Source: Clostridium fungisolvens
GTDB taxonomy: Bacteria > Bacillota > Clostridia > Clostridiales > Clostridiaceae
Assembly: GCF_014193895.1 (NCBI RefSeq)
Contig: NZ_BLZR01000001.1
Coordinates: forward strand, 3,596,001 to 3,660,000
Length of the DNA stretch: 64,000 bases
Direction: 5' to 3'
Shown here: one piece after another, positions 25,712 to 35,909 of the stretch
How positions within the stretch are numbered: position 1 is the stretch's first letter
Layout of the letters: each line of letters begins with the position of its first letter
The notes under the pieces: generated by a model
What the model saw: only the letters and a program-made list of their open reading frames with translations
Told to the model about the DNA's origin: nothing
The model's database searches: none
Program-made: the position numbers and the translations under genes

Positions 25712-27271
25712 TTAATTAGATTTTGTTTTATCCATAAGTATATTATTTAAAGCATTAATAAATGCCATAGCACTAGCTTTAATTATATCTGTATCTATTG
25801 CTCTTGATATATAATTCTTCTTATTATGACTTAAATTAATTGTTACTTTTCCTAAGGCCTCTTTACCTCTAGATATACTGCTTATTTTGTATTCCCTTAA
25901 ATCAACATCAAGTTCAGCTACCTCTTTTATGGCTGTGTACAAGGCATCTACAGCCCCGTTTCCTATACTACTCTTTTTATATATCTTGTCGCCTCTTTTA
26001 AGCTTAACACTTGCAGAGGGGAAGATACTATTACTTATAACTTGTAAATCCACAAGTTCATATAGATTTTTTCTTTTCTCGATAATTTCATCGCCTAAAT
26101 CTGTATTCAATTCAACTATATCCTCTATAAGAAAATAGATGTCATAATCATATACCTCTTTTTTTAGTTCCACAATTTCTTGGAACTTATCAAATATATG
26201 ATTAAACTCTTCATCAGTAAACTTTTCAAATCCCATCTTTATTAGCGCATCCTTAAGCTCACTTCTACCAGAATGCATTGTTAGGATTATGTCTGAATCC
26301 TCTCTACCTATATCTTCTGGATGAATTATCTCATAAACATCTCTGCTCTTAATTGCTCCAGCCTTATGAATTCCAGAAGAATGCTTAAAAGCATTTGCCC
26401 CTACAATTGCCTTATTTGATGCTACATCTAGCCCCATTATATAACTAACTAAACTAGAAGTTTTCTTCAACTCTGTAGTTATTAAGTTCGTATATGATTT
26501 ATAATATTCCTCACGAACTTTAAGTGCCATTACCACTTCCTCTAAAGCTGCATTACCAGCTCTCTCACCTACACCGTTTATGGTTCCTTCAATTTTATCA
26601 GCACCATTTTTTATAGCAGCAAGCGTGTTAGCTGTTGCCAGCCCCATATCATTATGGCAATGTACGCTAAGTAAGGTTTTATCATTTAAATTTTTCAAGC
26701 GATAATTTATTTTATTAACTAAATCCCCGAACTCTTCAGGCACTCCAAATCCAACTGTATCTGCTATATTCACAATTGTAGCACCTGCATTCACAGCATT
26801 CTCAATACTTCTCCAAAGAAATTCAAAGTCAGCTCTTATTGAGTCCTCAAAAGAAAACTGAACATCATCGCAAAACATTTTAGCGTACTTTATAGCTTCT
26901 TCACTTTGAAGTAATATCTGATCTCTAGTTTTTCTAAATTTTTTATCAATATGTATATCTGATACTCCAAGAGATATATGAATTAGAGGATTCTCAGCAA
27001 ATTTCAGGCATTTATATGCTAAATCAATATCTTCCTTTACAGCTCTTGCAATTGCTGATATTGAAGTATAGCTACCAAGCTTTTTAGCTATAGTTTCTAC
27101 AGTCTTAAATTCTTGTTTTGAACTTGCTGGGAAGCCTGCATCAATTATATCTACATTTAAGTTCTTTAATTGATCTGCAATTTTTAGTTTTTCATATAAA
27201 TTAAGCTTTACCCCTTGAACTTGTTCTCCATCTCTTAACGTTGTATCTAATACAAAAATTCTTCTATTCAT
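25712..27271 (-). CDS. leuA: 2-isopropylmalate synthase-type enzyme (LeuA)
   Basis: The 519-residue product belongs to the DRE-TIM metallolyase family. LDTTLRDGEQ is the DRE motif, VHCHNDMGLATAN carries the metal-binding His pair, and NGVGERAGNAALEEV completes the signature. A C-terminal domain of about 120 residues matches the LeuA allosteric dimer domain, favouring condensation of acetyl-CoA with 2-oxoisovalerate; citramalate synthase is the alternative. GGGGG correctly spaced indicates the ATG at 27271 rather than 27295. The usual leuBCD genes are not adjacent, and no T-box was seen in the short upstream region. Confidence 0.85.
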   Translation of the reverse strand: MNRRIFVLDTTLRDGEQVQGVKLNLYEKLKIADQLKNLNVDIIDAGFPASSKQEFKTVETIAKKLGSYTSISAIARAVKEDIDLAYKCLKFAENPLIHISLGVSDIHIDKKFRKTRDQILLQSEEAIKYAKMFCDDVQFSFEDSIRADFEFLWRSIENAVNAGATIVNIADTVGFGVPEEFGDLVNKINYRLKNLNDKTLLSVHCHNDMGLATANTLAAIKNGADKIEGTINGVGERAGNAALEEVVMALKVREEYYKSYTNLITTELKKTSSLVSYIMGLDVASNKAIVGANAFKHSSGIHKAGAIKSRDVYEIIHPEDIGREDSDIILTMHSGRSELKDALIKMGFEKFTDEEFNHIFDKFQEIVELKKEVYDYDIYFLIEDIVELNTDLGDEIIEKRKNLYELVDLQVISNSIFPSASVKLKRGDKIYKKSSIGNGAVDALYTAIKEVAELDVDLREYKISSISRGKEALGKVTINLSHNKKNYISRAIDTDIIKASAMAFINALNNILMDKTKSN

Positions 27272-27321
27272 ATATTTAACCCCCAACATATACATCTTTT
27301 ATTAAATATATATACTCTTTG

Positions 27322-27386
27322 TATACAGTGAAAAAATCACTGAAGCGATTAGCATAAAAAGTTTATAACTTCTATACAGTAAAAAA
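27322..27386. repeat. Family B repeat, deletion derivative B5
   Basis: A 65-bp copy with left end TATACAGTGAAAAAATCACTGAAGCGATT and right end TATACAGTAAAAAA, lacking the middle. Its right edge is the T-tract of the malic enzyme terminator. Confidence 0.75.
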
Positions 27387-27412
27387 TATGCCTAATTAAG
27401 TTAGACATATTC
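27386..27412 (-). terminator. Terminator of the malic enzyme gene
   Basis: On the minus strand AATATGTCTAA pairs with TTAGGCATATT, followed by a run of T that continues into repeat B5. Confidence 0.78.
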
Positions 27413-27440
27413 TTAATTGCAATATTGATTTTAGATTATG

Positions 27441-28613
27441 TTAAACTCTAGCAACTCCAGTTTCTCTTGCTGCTTTTGCAACTGCATCAGCTACCACCTT
27501 AGCTATTTCCTTATCTAAGGCACTCGGTATTACGTTATCAGGTGTCAATTGTTCTTCTTTTACGAAGTTCGCTATAGCATATGCTGCTGCAATCTTCATC
27601 TCTTCATTTATTTCCTTAGCTCTTACATCTAATGCTCCTCTAAATATTCCTGGGAAAGCTAAGACATTGTTAATTTGATTTGGAAAATCTGATCTTCCTG
27701 TTCCAATAACTTTTACTCCTGCTTCCTTTGCCTCATCTGGCATTATTTCTGGTATTGGATTTGCCATTGCAAAAACTATAGAGTCTTTATTCATTTTTTT
27801 AATCATATCTGCCTTTAATATTCCCGGAGCAGATACTCCTATAAATACATCAGCCCCAACTAAAGCATCAGCTAAACTTCCTTGTATTTTATCAGGATTT
27901 GATATCTTAGCTAAAGCTTTCTTTGCATCATCAACATTATCAATTCCATCATATAAAATACCTACTTTATCGCATGCAATAAGGTTTTTAACCCCAAGTG
28001 ATAATAATAGTTTAGCTATAGCAGTCCCTGCAGCTCCAGCTCCATTTACTACCACCTTTATATCTTCTATGTTTTTTCCAACTATTTTTAATGCATTGAT
28101 TACACCAGAAAGAACAACAACAGCAGTCCCATGTTGATCGTCATGAAATACTGGAATATCTAATTCTTTTTTTAATCTTTCCTCTATCTCAAAGCATCTT
28201 GGTGCAGATATATCTTCTAAGTTAATTCCACCAAATCCTGGAGCAATTAACTTTACTGCTTTTACAATATCATCAGGATCCTTAGATGCCAAAGCAATAG
28301 GGAATGCATCCACACCTGCAAATTCCTTAAATAATATAGCTTTTCCTTCCATAACAGGTAGTCCAGCTTCAGGACCTATATCTCCAAGGCCTAACACTGC
28401 TGTTCCATCTGTTACAACAGCAACTAAATTTCCTTTTGCTGTATATTTATATACATCGTCTTTATTCTCATGTATTTTCTTGCATGGTTCAGCCACTCCT
28501 GGCGTATATGCAATACTTAGATCATCCCTTGTTTCAACTTTCAACTTAGAGATAACTTCTATTTTCCCTTTATGTGCTTCATGTACCTTAAGACTTTCTT
28601 CAAAATAATTCAT
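27441..28613 (-). CDS. NAD(P)-dependent malic enzyme
   Basis: This 390-residue malic enzyme has the N-terminal domain signature SIAYTPGVAEPCK and the catalytic segment GLGDIGPEAGLPVMEGKA. Then come the metal site HDDQHGTAVV and a Rossmann motif (VVNGAGAAGTAIA). It decarboxylates malate to pyruvate with NAD(P)+. The short bacterial form without a phosphotransacetylase domain is seen. GAGAGGAGAC precedes the ATG at 28613; a longer frame from 28697 runs into repeat A5 and has no ribosome binding site. Confidence 0.9.
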   Translation of the reverse strand: MNYFEESLKVHEAHKGKIEVISKLKVETRDDLSIAYTPGVAEPCKKIHENKDDVYKYTAKGNLVAVVTDGTAVLGLGDIGPEAGLPVMEGKAILFKEFAGVDAFPIALASKDPDDIVKAVKLIAPGFGGINLEDISAPRCFEIEERLKKELDIPVFHDDQHGTAVVVLSGVINALKIVGKNIEDIKVVVNGAGAAGTAIAKLLLSLGVKNLIACDKVGILYDGIDNVDDAKKALAKISNPDKIQGSLADALVGADVFIGVSAPGILKADMIKKMNKDSIVFAMANPIPEIMPDEAKEAGVKVIGTGRSDFPNQINNVLAFPGIFRGALDVRAKEINEEMKIAAAYAIANFVKEEQLTPDNVIPSALDKEIAKVVADAVAKAARETGVARV

Positions 28614-28686
28614 AATTTGTCTCCTCTCATGAGTTAACACTTGTTTTAAAATACAAATATTAACTTTATCGCTTTTTAATTCATAT

Positions 28687-28783
28687 AGATGTATCACTTC
28701 GTAATAAAATTTATATTTTTAAATTCTCTCACCAGAAGCCGCGAGAGTTTTAAAAATAGATTTCGGTTCGAACTGATACATCT
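28687..28783. repeat. Family A palindromic repeat, copy at 28687
   Basis: A 97-bp palindrome with outer arms AGATGTATC/GATACATCT and central CTCTCACCAGAAGCCGCGAGAG, i.e. the same loop as A1 and A2 on the opposite strand. It lies between the malic enzyme and MgtC genes. Confidence 0.8.
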
Positions 28784-28806
28784 TTATATCTTCTGTATTA
28801 ATAAAA

Positions 28807-29478
28807 TTAAACTTCAACTGATTTAACATTTTTATCACTTTCAAGTATATCTACAATATCAATAGGTGTAATTGATGACTTTACTTTCAAAATCATCTTT
28901 AAATCTATAAGCTCATCTTCGTGTCTTTTAATAATTTTTATCTTCAAGATAGTAATCCCATTACCTTTTAATCTCTCATTTATGTCTCTAACAACTTTTT
29001 CTTGGTTTACGGCTGTGATATTTACCTGTACAGCCTTCGGTGATGATAACCATTTATAATCTGCATGCAAAACAGTTTGACCTATTATGATTATTATAGT
29101 AGACGCAAACCCAACAGAATATATTCCAGCACCAATAGCCATTCCTATACCTGCTGTTACCCAAATTCCTGCTGCAGTTGTAAGGCCTCTAATAGTATTT
29201 TTTTGCATAAAGATAGCGCCAGCTCCTAGAAAACCAACACCGCTAACAATCTGAGCCGCTATTCTTGTGGGATCTATAGGAACTTTTAGAAACGCTTCTG
29301 AATCCTGAAATCCATACTTTGAGATTATCATCATTAAGGCAGCTCCTAATGCTACAATAAAGTGAGTTCTAATGCCAGCTTCCTTCATTCTACTTTTCCG
29401 TTCCCATCCTACCAGTATTCCACAAAAAGAAGCTATTAGAAGTCTAGATAAATGTTCAAGTATTATCTTATAATCCAT
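28807..29478 (-). CDS. MgtC/SapB family membrane protein
   Basis: The 223-residue protein has about four membrane segments with the MgtC signatures LVGWERKSRMKEAGIRTH and GVGFLGAGAIF. A small C-terminal ACT-like cytoplasmic domain follows. MgtC proteins are linked to magnesium homeostasis and inhibition of F-ATPase, but for this Gram-positive type the exact role is open. It follows a diguanylate cyclase gene by 20 bases and is probably co-transcribed with it. Confidence 0.85.
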   Translation of the reverse strand: MDYKIILEHLSRLLIASFCGILVGWERKSRMKEAGIRTHFIVALGAALMMIISKYGFQDSEAFLKVPIDPTRIAAQIVSGVGFLGAGAIFMQKNTIRGLTTAAGIWVTAGIGMAIGAGIYSVGFASTIIIIIGQTVLHADYKWLSSPKAVQVNITAVNQEKVVRDINERLKGNGITILKIKIIKRHEDELIDLKMILKVKSSITPIDIVDILESDKNVKSVEV

Positions 29479-29498
29479 TATACCACCTTTGTCTGCAA

Positions 29499-31205
29499 TT
29501 AATTGATATTTTTACATTTCTTCTTATTTTTTTCTATATACATAGATGCGTCAGCTTTACTTATTAGTTCATCAATATTCGTTCCTTCATGAGGATATGT
29601 AACATACCCCACACTAGCTCCAATGCAATATTCAGCTTCACTTAAGTACATAGGCTTTGCAATGTCTTCTTCAATTATTTTAACAAGTTCATTAATTTCT
29701 TCTTTTTTAGAGAATTCTTCTAAAATTATTGTAAATTCATCGCCTCCAAGCCTACATACCAATCCTCTTTTCTTAGTAGCATCCATTAATCTTTTAGCTA
29801 CTTCTTTTAAGACTATATCACCCATTTGATGCCCTAGATTATCGTTTATCCACTTAAATCTATCTAAATCTATAAATAGAATTGTAACTGTACCTCTAGT
29901 CTTTTCTGATTCTTGAATTATTTCCTCTAATCTTTTCATAAAGAAAGCTCTATTTGGCACACCTGTCAACCAATCATGATTTGCGACCTTTTCAGATAAA
30001 TCCCTTGCCTTTTCCACTTCATAGTAACTTTCTATTAATTTATCTAACATTTTATTAACTGAATCACCTATCTCTTTAACTTCATCCTTACACTCTAATT
30101 GTATTCTTTCTGACAAATCACCTTTTGCGATTCTCGCTGCAACAGCTTTTATTGATAATATGCTTTCCAAAATAGATTTATAAAATCCGCCAAAAAGATA
30201 AATTATGATAAAAAGTATCAATATTATTATAGTAGTAATAATATTTCTACTGAATTCTAACCGTCTTATCTGTTCAGTATAATCATTTTGTAAGACTGTG
30301 GCCTCTACCAGTGATAGCTTATCAACCTTATCAATCATCTCAGTTGCATAGCTAAAATAATTATCCGCATTAATAGTTATCTTTTTACTATATATTACTT
30401 TATTATTTAAAGTTAAGATTAGATTTTCTAGCCCATTTGCTGCTTCTTTATAAGATTGCTCTATCTCGGCTTTTTCTATTGAGTTTTTTGAGATCTTATT
30501 CATACTTTTTTCAGTACTTTTCAATTCTTGCTCAAGTGATTTACTTATAAATTCAAGTGATTCTCTATCATACTCATCCAGCTTTCCTTTTGCCACTGCT
30601 CTTGCTCCAAGGGCTCTAGCTTGTCCCATCTGTTCAGTAATTTGTGGTAATGTATTTATTAAGTTATCAGCAAGATAGTAATTTTCTATCTTGCTTTGTA
30701 TTCTTAATTCTGAGATATCAGCAACATATTGAGCCATATCACTTATATCTTCTATAAGTTTTGTATGTTCATCAAAGGATTTATCTAGTGAAGAAAAATT
30801 TAGATTATTTTTTACTTCTATCCATTCCTTGCTAAACTTCGTTAATCGTTCTTCAATCTTTAATTGCTGGTTGTATTTGCTACTAAGCGATACAATCTTT
30901 TCATTGTCATCGTCAATATCTTTTTCATTGTTCTTAATATAACTATAAAAATCTATATCTCCGCTTAGAAAAACATTTACCAGCCCTCTATGCTTTTGAA
31001 CATCTCTTGTTAAATTAGTTAGTGCTATATTATATTCCAATCCTATCTTTTGTTTTGTAGCATACTCTAATTGTTTGCTTACTTGAAGTATAAATATAGC
31101 CATCATTATAGACATAGGCAAAAGGATTATTGCAAATATAAGTGCAAATTTTTTTATGTATCTGAGATTTCTCATTAATGCAATTGATGGCTTTAGTAAT
31201 CTCAA
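29499..31205 (-). CDS. Membrane diguanylate cyclase with HAMP and GGDEF
   Basis: Two membrane segments flank a long extracytoplasmic helical sensor with a HRGLVNVFLSG segment reminiscent of nitrate/nitrite-sensing (NIT) domains. HAMP follows, then a GGDEF domain with intact RLGGDEFTIIL. It should make c-di-GMP. A frame starting at 31292 would begin inside a terminator hairpin. GGAGG is well spaced only for a TTG at 31205, giving 568 residues. The paired MgtC gene is unusual for a cyclase. Confidence 0.82.
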   Translation of the reverse strand: MRLLKPSIALMRNLRYIKKFALIFAIILLPMSIMMAIFILQVSKQLEYATKQKIGLEYNIALTNLTRDVQKHRGLVNVFLSGDIDFYSYIKNNEKDIDDDNEKIVSLSSKYNQQLKIEERLTKFSKEWIEVKNNLNFSSLDKSFDEHTKLIEDISDMAQYVADISELRIQSKIENYYLADNLINTLPQITEQMGQARALGARAVAKGKLDEYDRESLEFISKSLEQELKSTEKSMNKISKNSIEKAEIEQSYKEAANGLENLILTLNNKVIYSKKITINADNYFSYATEMIDKVDKLSLVEATVLQNDYTEQIRRLEFSRNIITTIIILILFIIIYLFGGFYKSILESILSIKAVAARIAKGDLSERIQLECKDEVKEIGDSVNKMLDKLIESYYEVEKARDLSEKVANHDWLTGVPNRAFFMKRLEEIIQESEKTRGTVTILFIDLDRFKWINDNLGHQMGDIVLKEVAKRLMDATKKRGLVCRLGGDEFTIILEEFSKKEEINELVKIIEEDIAKPMYLSEAEYCIGASVGYVTYPHEGTNIDELISKADASMYIEKNKKKCKNIN

Positions 31206-31574
31206 TTTGGTCATCCTCCATAATGTTTTTAATATCATCGAATATGTTAAGAAACTTTTCATATAGCTATGAAAAAAATCGCTAATATACATTTCATTAG
31301 TGATTCTTTGTTTTCCTTCTTCTTTCTAACAAGTATTAGCAAGCTTACTAGTCCTATATTATTTATTATTTACACCACCATATTAATCTTTTCAATAATA
31401 AAATATACTTATCCACTGGTCTATTCGTTTTATATTTTATTAAATAATAATGATTACATTTAATATGGTGTATTATTATAATTTTTACATATATTTTATA
31501 ATATCATAAAAAGACACTATTAGTTCATCTAAATATATTTAATATTAGTTAAACTAATAGTGACTTCTTCAATA
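31206..31574. other. Intergenic region with terminator hairpin
   Basis: The part from 31301 to 31574 is A+T-rich and shows only a weak inverted repeat (CTATTAG ... CTAATAG, near 31528-31560) just past the YhgE/Pip gene. No ORF with a ribosome binding site is seen. A promoter for the cyclase-MgtC operon must lie here or downstream of the hairpin at 31268. Confidence 0.4.
31268..31300 (-). terminator. Terminator upstream of the cyclase-MgtC operon
   Basis: On the minus strand AATCACTAAT pairs with ATTAGCGATT, followed by seven T. It is upstream of the cyclase start at 31205 and either ends transcription from the YhgE/Pip genes or attenuates the cyclase operon. Confidence 0.65.
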
Positions 31575-33731
31575 TTAAATTCCGGCTTCCTTAAATTTAT
31601 GTTCCATAAATTCAGTTAACTTATGAAATGGTTTCTTAAGGACAGAAATCATAATAAAAATAAACGAAAACATAAATAGTGCAATTAGGTTTTTATAAAC
31701 AGTATCCCAAATTGGACCAGCTATAGCTTCCCTAAATCCATTTATGGCGTAGGTAAAAGGCCATAACGGCTGTAATACTCCAAATATCTTAGGATTTGTC
31801 TGAATTGGGTATATGCCACCTGCTCCTGCAATTTGAAATACCATTATTACTACAGCAATAGCTTTTCCTACATTCCCGAATATAGATACTAAGGTGAATA
31901 TTATGATTGTGAAGGTTACAGCAGATAATAATGCAAAAATAATCATAAGTCTCATATCTACTGGTTTTACCCCTAAAATGTATTTATCTCCTAAAGTAAC
32001 TATTACAGCTTGAATCATAGAGATCATTAGAAATAATAGCATCTTTCCAAAATGCCTTTGCATAAGGTTCATTTTTTCTCCATCTTCAAAGTCCTTGGCC
32101 TCCACAGTCAGTAAAGATGATAACAATAATGCTCCAACCCATATAGCTAATACTGTGTAAAATGGAGTAAGCCCAACCCCAAATATTCCAGCATCGTATA
32201 CATCTGTCTCATTTACATTTATAGGAGAAGAAATAAAACCAGCTATCTCATCAGGATTCATTTTCATAAGCTTTATTATCTGATCTATGTTATCACTATT
32301 TAAATCCTTCATCTTATCACTTAATTTACCTAATTCAATTTGTAGTGCAGAAAGCTTGTTATTTAGATCATTAGCCTGTTCTACTGATGCTTTACTGCTT
32401 GCTATACCAAAGTTAGCAAGTGCGTCTAATTGCGGAACTATAACTTTTGTAGACTCTAGGATTGAATTCATGTTATCCAAGCTTGCAGTCATACTATCAG
32501 CAATACTATTTAGAACTGAGATTCCATTTGAATAAAAACTATTTGATACACCAACAACTTGATTAGACAAATCGCTACTTATTTTAGAGATTTGATCTAA
32601 AGATGCATTTATACTTTCCTTAGATGACCCGCTATTTATTGATGTTTTTAAACTATCTAGATTACTTTTTTCTATTCCTATTATAACTTTTAATGATTTT
32701 AGTGAATTTATAACTGCTGTAATCTGACTGTTTGGATGATTTTGATTTACTGCATCTAAACTCTTAATATCAGCATCTACTAGTTTATCTAAGTCATCCA
32801 TTATATTAGACATCTCTCCTATTATTGAGATGATATTATCTGTACTTGTTCCATTATTTATATCTTTTAATTTCTGCAAAAGCATTTGATTTTGATTATT
32901 TATGCTTTGAATTTTCCCTATATCATTATTTAAAGTCGAAGCCAATGAACTTATGCTTTGTTTTGTTGCAATAGTAAGATCTTTACTTGCCTCGGTTGCT
33001 TTTTGTAGACTATTTATCTGCTCTGTTATCTTTGGTAATTTTGTTTTTACATCATTTAAATATTTTTGAAGTTGTTCTGAGTTAGAATTTGCTTCTGATA
33101 TGTACTTTTTTATTCCATCTATATCACCATTTGCTTCTGTCATTGTATCCTTAAGTTGGATTATCTGAGCTTTGTTTATATTAAACTCTTCACCGACGGA
33201 ATTAATGGTTTTAAGTGCTTCTTTGTTTACTGTATCTACAAAATTGCTTTTAATATTTCTTGCAACTTGATCCTTTGCTGCATTTGTAATTTTTGCTGCA
33301 ATTGCATTTAACTTTTGGTTAACTCTGTATATGATATCTGGTTTTTTTGGAGTAACTGTAGTAAGGCTCACAAGTCCCTTTGAGAAATCCGAAGGGATTT
33401 CTATTAAGGCATAATATTTACCTTCGTTTAGCCCGTAGTTGCCTTGCCACTGATCCACAAAAACCCATCCAATCGATTTGTTCTTCTTTAATTCAGAAAC
33501 AATCTGTTCTCCAGCATTTATATTTTTACCATTAAATGTTGTTCCTTCATCACTATTTACTACAGCCACTGGTAAATTTCCTGTGTTTGCATAAGGATCC
33601 CAGCAAGCTTTTATATTTATCCAAGCGTAAAGAGATGGTAAAATACACAGTCCTACTACAATAACTAAAGCAGCAGGATTTTTCAATATACTTTTCAAAT
33701 CTCTCTTAAATACTTTAAAAACTTTCCTCAT
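31575..33731 (-). CDS. YhgE/Pip family membrane protein, copy 2
   Basis: A 718-residue protein with an N-terminal membrane segment after a KVFKRDLKSI start, a conserved AWINIKACWDPYANTGNLPVAV block, a long Asn/Ser/Lys-rich coiled-coil extracellular region and about five C-terminal membrane segments. This is the YhgE/Pip (phage infection protein) plan, related to ABC-2 permeases and the EsaA proteins of type VII secretion. The function is not established. It lies 18 bases after a paralogue of the same length and architecture. Confidence 0.85.
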   Translation of the reverse strand: MRKVFKVFKRDLKSILKNPAALVIVVGLCILPSLYAWINIKACWDPYANTGNLPVAVVNSDEGTTFNGKNINAGEQIVSELKKNKSIGWVFVDQWQGNYGLNEGKYYALIEIPSDFSKGLVSLTTVTPKKPDIIYRVNQKLNAIAAKITNAAKDQVARNIKSNFVDTVNKEALKTINSVGEEFNINKAQIIQLKDTMTEANGDIDGIKKYISEANSNSEQLQKYLNDVKTKLPKITEQINSLQKATEASKDLTIATKQSISSLASTLNNDIGKIQSINNQNQMLLQKLKDINNGTSTDNIISIIGEMSNIMDDLDKLVDADIKSLDAVNQNHPNSQITAVINSLKSLKVIIGIEKSNLDSLKTSINSGSSKESINASLDQISKISSDLSNQVVGVSNSFYSNGISVLNSIADSMTASLDNMNSILESTKVIVPQLDALANFGIASSKASVEQANDLNNKLSALQIELGKLSDKMKDLNSDNIDQIIKLMKMNPDEIAGFISSPINVNETDVYDAGIFGVGLTPFYTVLAIWVGALLLSSLLTVEAKDFEDGEKMNLMQRHFGKMLLFLMISMIQAVIVTLGDKYILGVKPVDMRLMIIFALLSAVTFTIIIFTLVSIFGNVGKAIAVVIMVFQIAGAGGIYPIQTNPKIFGVLQPLWPFTYAINGFREAIAGPIWDTVYKNLIALFMFSFIFIMISVLKKPFHKLTEFMEHKFKEAGI

Positions 33732-33749
33732 AATTAACTCCTTAAATTT

Positions 33750-35909
33750 TTATTCTCCAATGCCAGACTCTTCAAATCTCATTTCAAATTTATGAATTTT
33801 ATTATGCAAAGGTTCTTTAAAAAAGAAGCCTATCAAAATAAATACTATAGCTATGATTAGTAGCATAGTAAAATCTAACACCACACTACTTATTAGCGGT
33901 CCAGCTATTGCTTCTCTAAAACCGCCTACACTATAGGTAAAAGGAAATAGAGGTTGAAGTATTCTAAAAATCAAAGGGTCTACCTGAATTGGATATGTTC
34001 CTCCACTGCCAGCAAGTTGTATTATCATGAATACTATGGCTATAGCCTTACCAATATTACCTAATATCGAAACCAAAGTGAAGGTTATTATAGCAAAAGT
34101 TATAGACGATACGATTGCAAATATTATCATTAAAGGTGTGCTAACTGTATAGACATTCAATAATACTTTATCTCCTACTGACATAATAAAAGCCTGTATG
34201 GATGCCAGAGTAATAAATGTTAGCATTTTCCCAAAATGTTTTTCTCTCAGTGTTATATTTTCACTACCTTCGAAAGGTACTACAGTGGTCTTTAATAATG
34301 AAGTTAGTAATAAACATCCAACCCATAAAGCTAGAACAGTATATATAGGTGCCATTGCTGAACCATAGTTAGGTATTGCATTTATTGCTTCTTCTTTTAG
34401 ATTAATAGGGTCTGCTATAAAATCTCCCATAAACTTAGGATTACTTTGTAAAATGCTTATTATTTGGACAAGGTCATTGTTATTTACAAGTTGTAACTTT
34501 TCGCTCAGTTTACTTATGGTATCTTTAAATTCAAGCAATCTATAATTCATGTCACCAGATACTTTATTTGCTAGATTTGTACCATCAATTGCTGTATTCA
34601 TAAGTTTATCTATTTGATTGTTAAGGTCTTGAGCTGACTTTAGTAAGTCGGTAGCATCATTTGTTGCCGTTACTAGATTATTAGCAATAGTGTTTAATGA
34701 AGTTCTAGCACTTGCATTATATTCTTTGGTTGCACTAATTATTTCAGTATTTATATCAGTTATTCCGTTATTTATTGAGTCAATCATATTCTTATTAATT
34801 TTATTTGCTTCGTTTATCTGCGTTCTTGCATTTTCTAATCTACTTTTCTCATCATTTAATGAAGTTTGAATATTTTTTAATGATGCAATCATCTTAGTCA
34901 CTTCACCATTCGGACTTGCTTCATTCACCTTTTGAAGAAAATCTACAGTAGAACTAATTCCATTACTTATATTACTTATTTCCATAGTAACCTGACCAAT
35001 AATTGAATTGGTTTGCGAAACTGCAGTATCAGAGGTTATTGTATTTAGTTCCTTCATCGAAGCTTGAATCCTATATACTGAAGCCTGTGAATTATTTAAA
35101 GTCGTATTGATGTTATCAAAAGAATTATTCATTGAATTTTGAGTAGATTTTATTAAGCTTTTATTGTTTTCATTGCTTTCTATCACAGCACTAAGCCCAC
35201 TGCTTATTGAAGGCATCGTTGATTTTATTTCAGTTAAAAATTTACTTAAGTCTCCAGATCTAGTATTAATGTTTTGAAGTGTACTCAGAATAAGATCCAT
35301 ATTTTTATTCATATCAATTATGTTATCTTTTAATTTTATTATATCTTGTTTATTTTTCTCAGCATTTTGCCCTACATCATTTAACGATGAAAATATAGTT
35401 TCATTTACTGTCTCTACGAAATTTGCAGTTATTTCTTCAGTCAATGTATTTTTAGCAACACCTGTAATCTTAGTTGCAACAGGATTAGCCTTTGTATCTA
35501 CTTTATAATTTATTTGAGGTTTTTTAGGATTATCTGATAAAACACTTATAAAACTTGAAGAAAAATCTTCTGGTATCTCAATAGCAGCATAATAAGTGCC
35601 ATCAACTACACCTAAGCTTGCAGATTTAGAATTTACAAATGTCCATCCTATTTTTTTGTTATCTTTAAGTTTTTTGATAACTTCTTCACCAATATTTATT
35701 TCCTTCCCTTTAAAAGTTACCTTTTTATCGTTATTTACCACAGCTACCGGTATAGTGCTTGTATTTTCATATGGATCCCAACAGGCTTTTATATTAACCC
35801 ATGCATATAAAGAAGGAATAATGCATAATCCTCCAACGATTAGTAACGCAATTGGATTCTTTGCTATACTTTTCATATCTCTTTTAAATACTTTTAAAAT
35901 ATTCTTCAT
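33750..35909 (-). CDS. YhgE/Pip family membrane protein, copy 1
   Basis: The 719-residue protein has the same layout as the next gene: KVFKRDMKSI start, membrane segment, AWVNIKACWDPYENTSTIPVAV block, long coiled coil, ABC-2-like C-terminal membrane region containing GSGGTYPIQVDP and FREAIAGP. The two proteins are clear tandem paralogues, although the coiled-coil region has diverged. GGGGG correctly spaced for the ATG at 35909 excludes the longer frame from 35972. Surface anchoring or export of a partner is possible, but no partner gene is nearby. Confidence 0.85.
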   Translation of the reverse strand: MKNILKVFKRDMKSIAKNPIALLIVGGLCIIPSLYAWVNIKACWDPYENTSTIPVAVVNNDKKVTFKGKEINIGEEVIKKLKDNKKIGWTFVNSKSASLGVVDGTYYAAIEIPEDFSSSFISVLSDNPKKPQINYKVDTKANPVATKITGVAKNTLTEEITANFVETVNETIFSSLNDVGQNAEKNKQDIIKLKDNIIDMNKNMDLILSTLQNINTRSGDLSKFLTEIKSTMPSISSGLSAVIESNENNKSLIKSTQNSMNNSFDNINTTLNNSQASVYRIQASMKELNTITSDTAVSQTNSIIGQVTMEISNISNGISSTVDFLQKVNEASPNGEVTKMIASLKNIQTSLNDEKSRLENARTQINEANKINKNMIDSINNGITDINTEIISATKEYNASARTSLNTIANNLVTATNDATDLLKSAQDLNNQIDKLMNTAIDGTNLANKVSGDMNYRLLEFKDTISKLSEKLQLVNNNDLVQIISILQSNPKFMGDFIADPINLKEEAINAIPNYGSAMAPIYTVLALWVGCLLLTSLLKTTVVPFEGSENITLREKHFGKMLTFITLASIQAFIMSVGDKVLLNVYTVSTPLMIIFAIVSSITFAIITFTLVSILGNIGKAIAIVFMIIQLAGSGGTYPIQVDPLIFRILQPLFPFTYSVGGFREAIAGPLISSVVLDFTMLLIIAIVFILIGFFFKEPLHNKIHKFEMRFEESGIGE

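Noticed and set aside
27272..27440. T-box or leader peptide in front of leuA
   Set aside because: The stretch upstream is short and occupied by repeat B5 and the malic enzyme terminator; no T-box motif is present.
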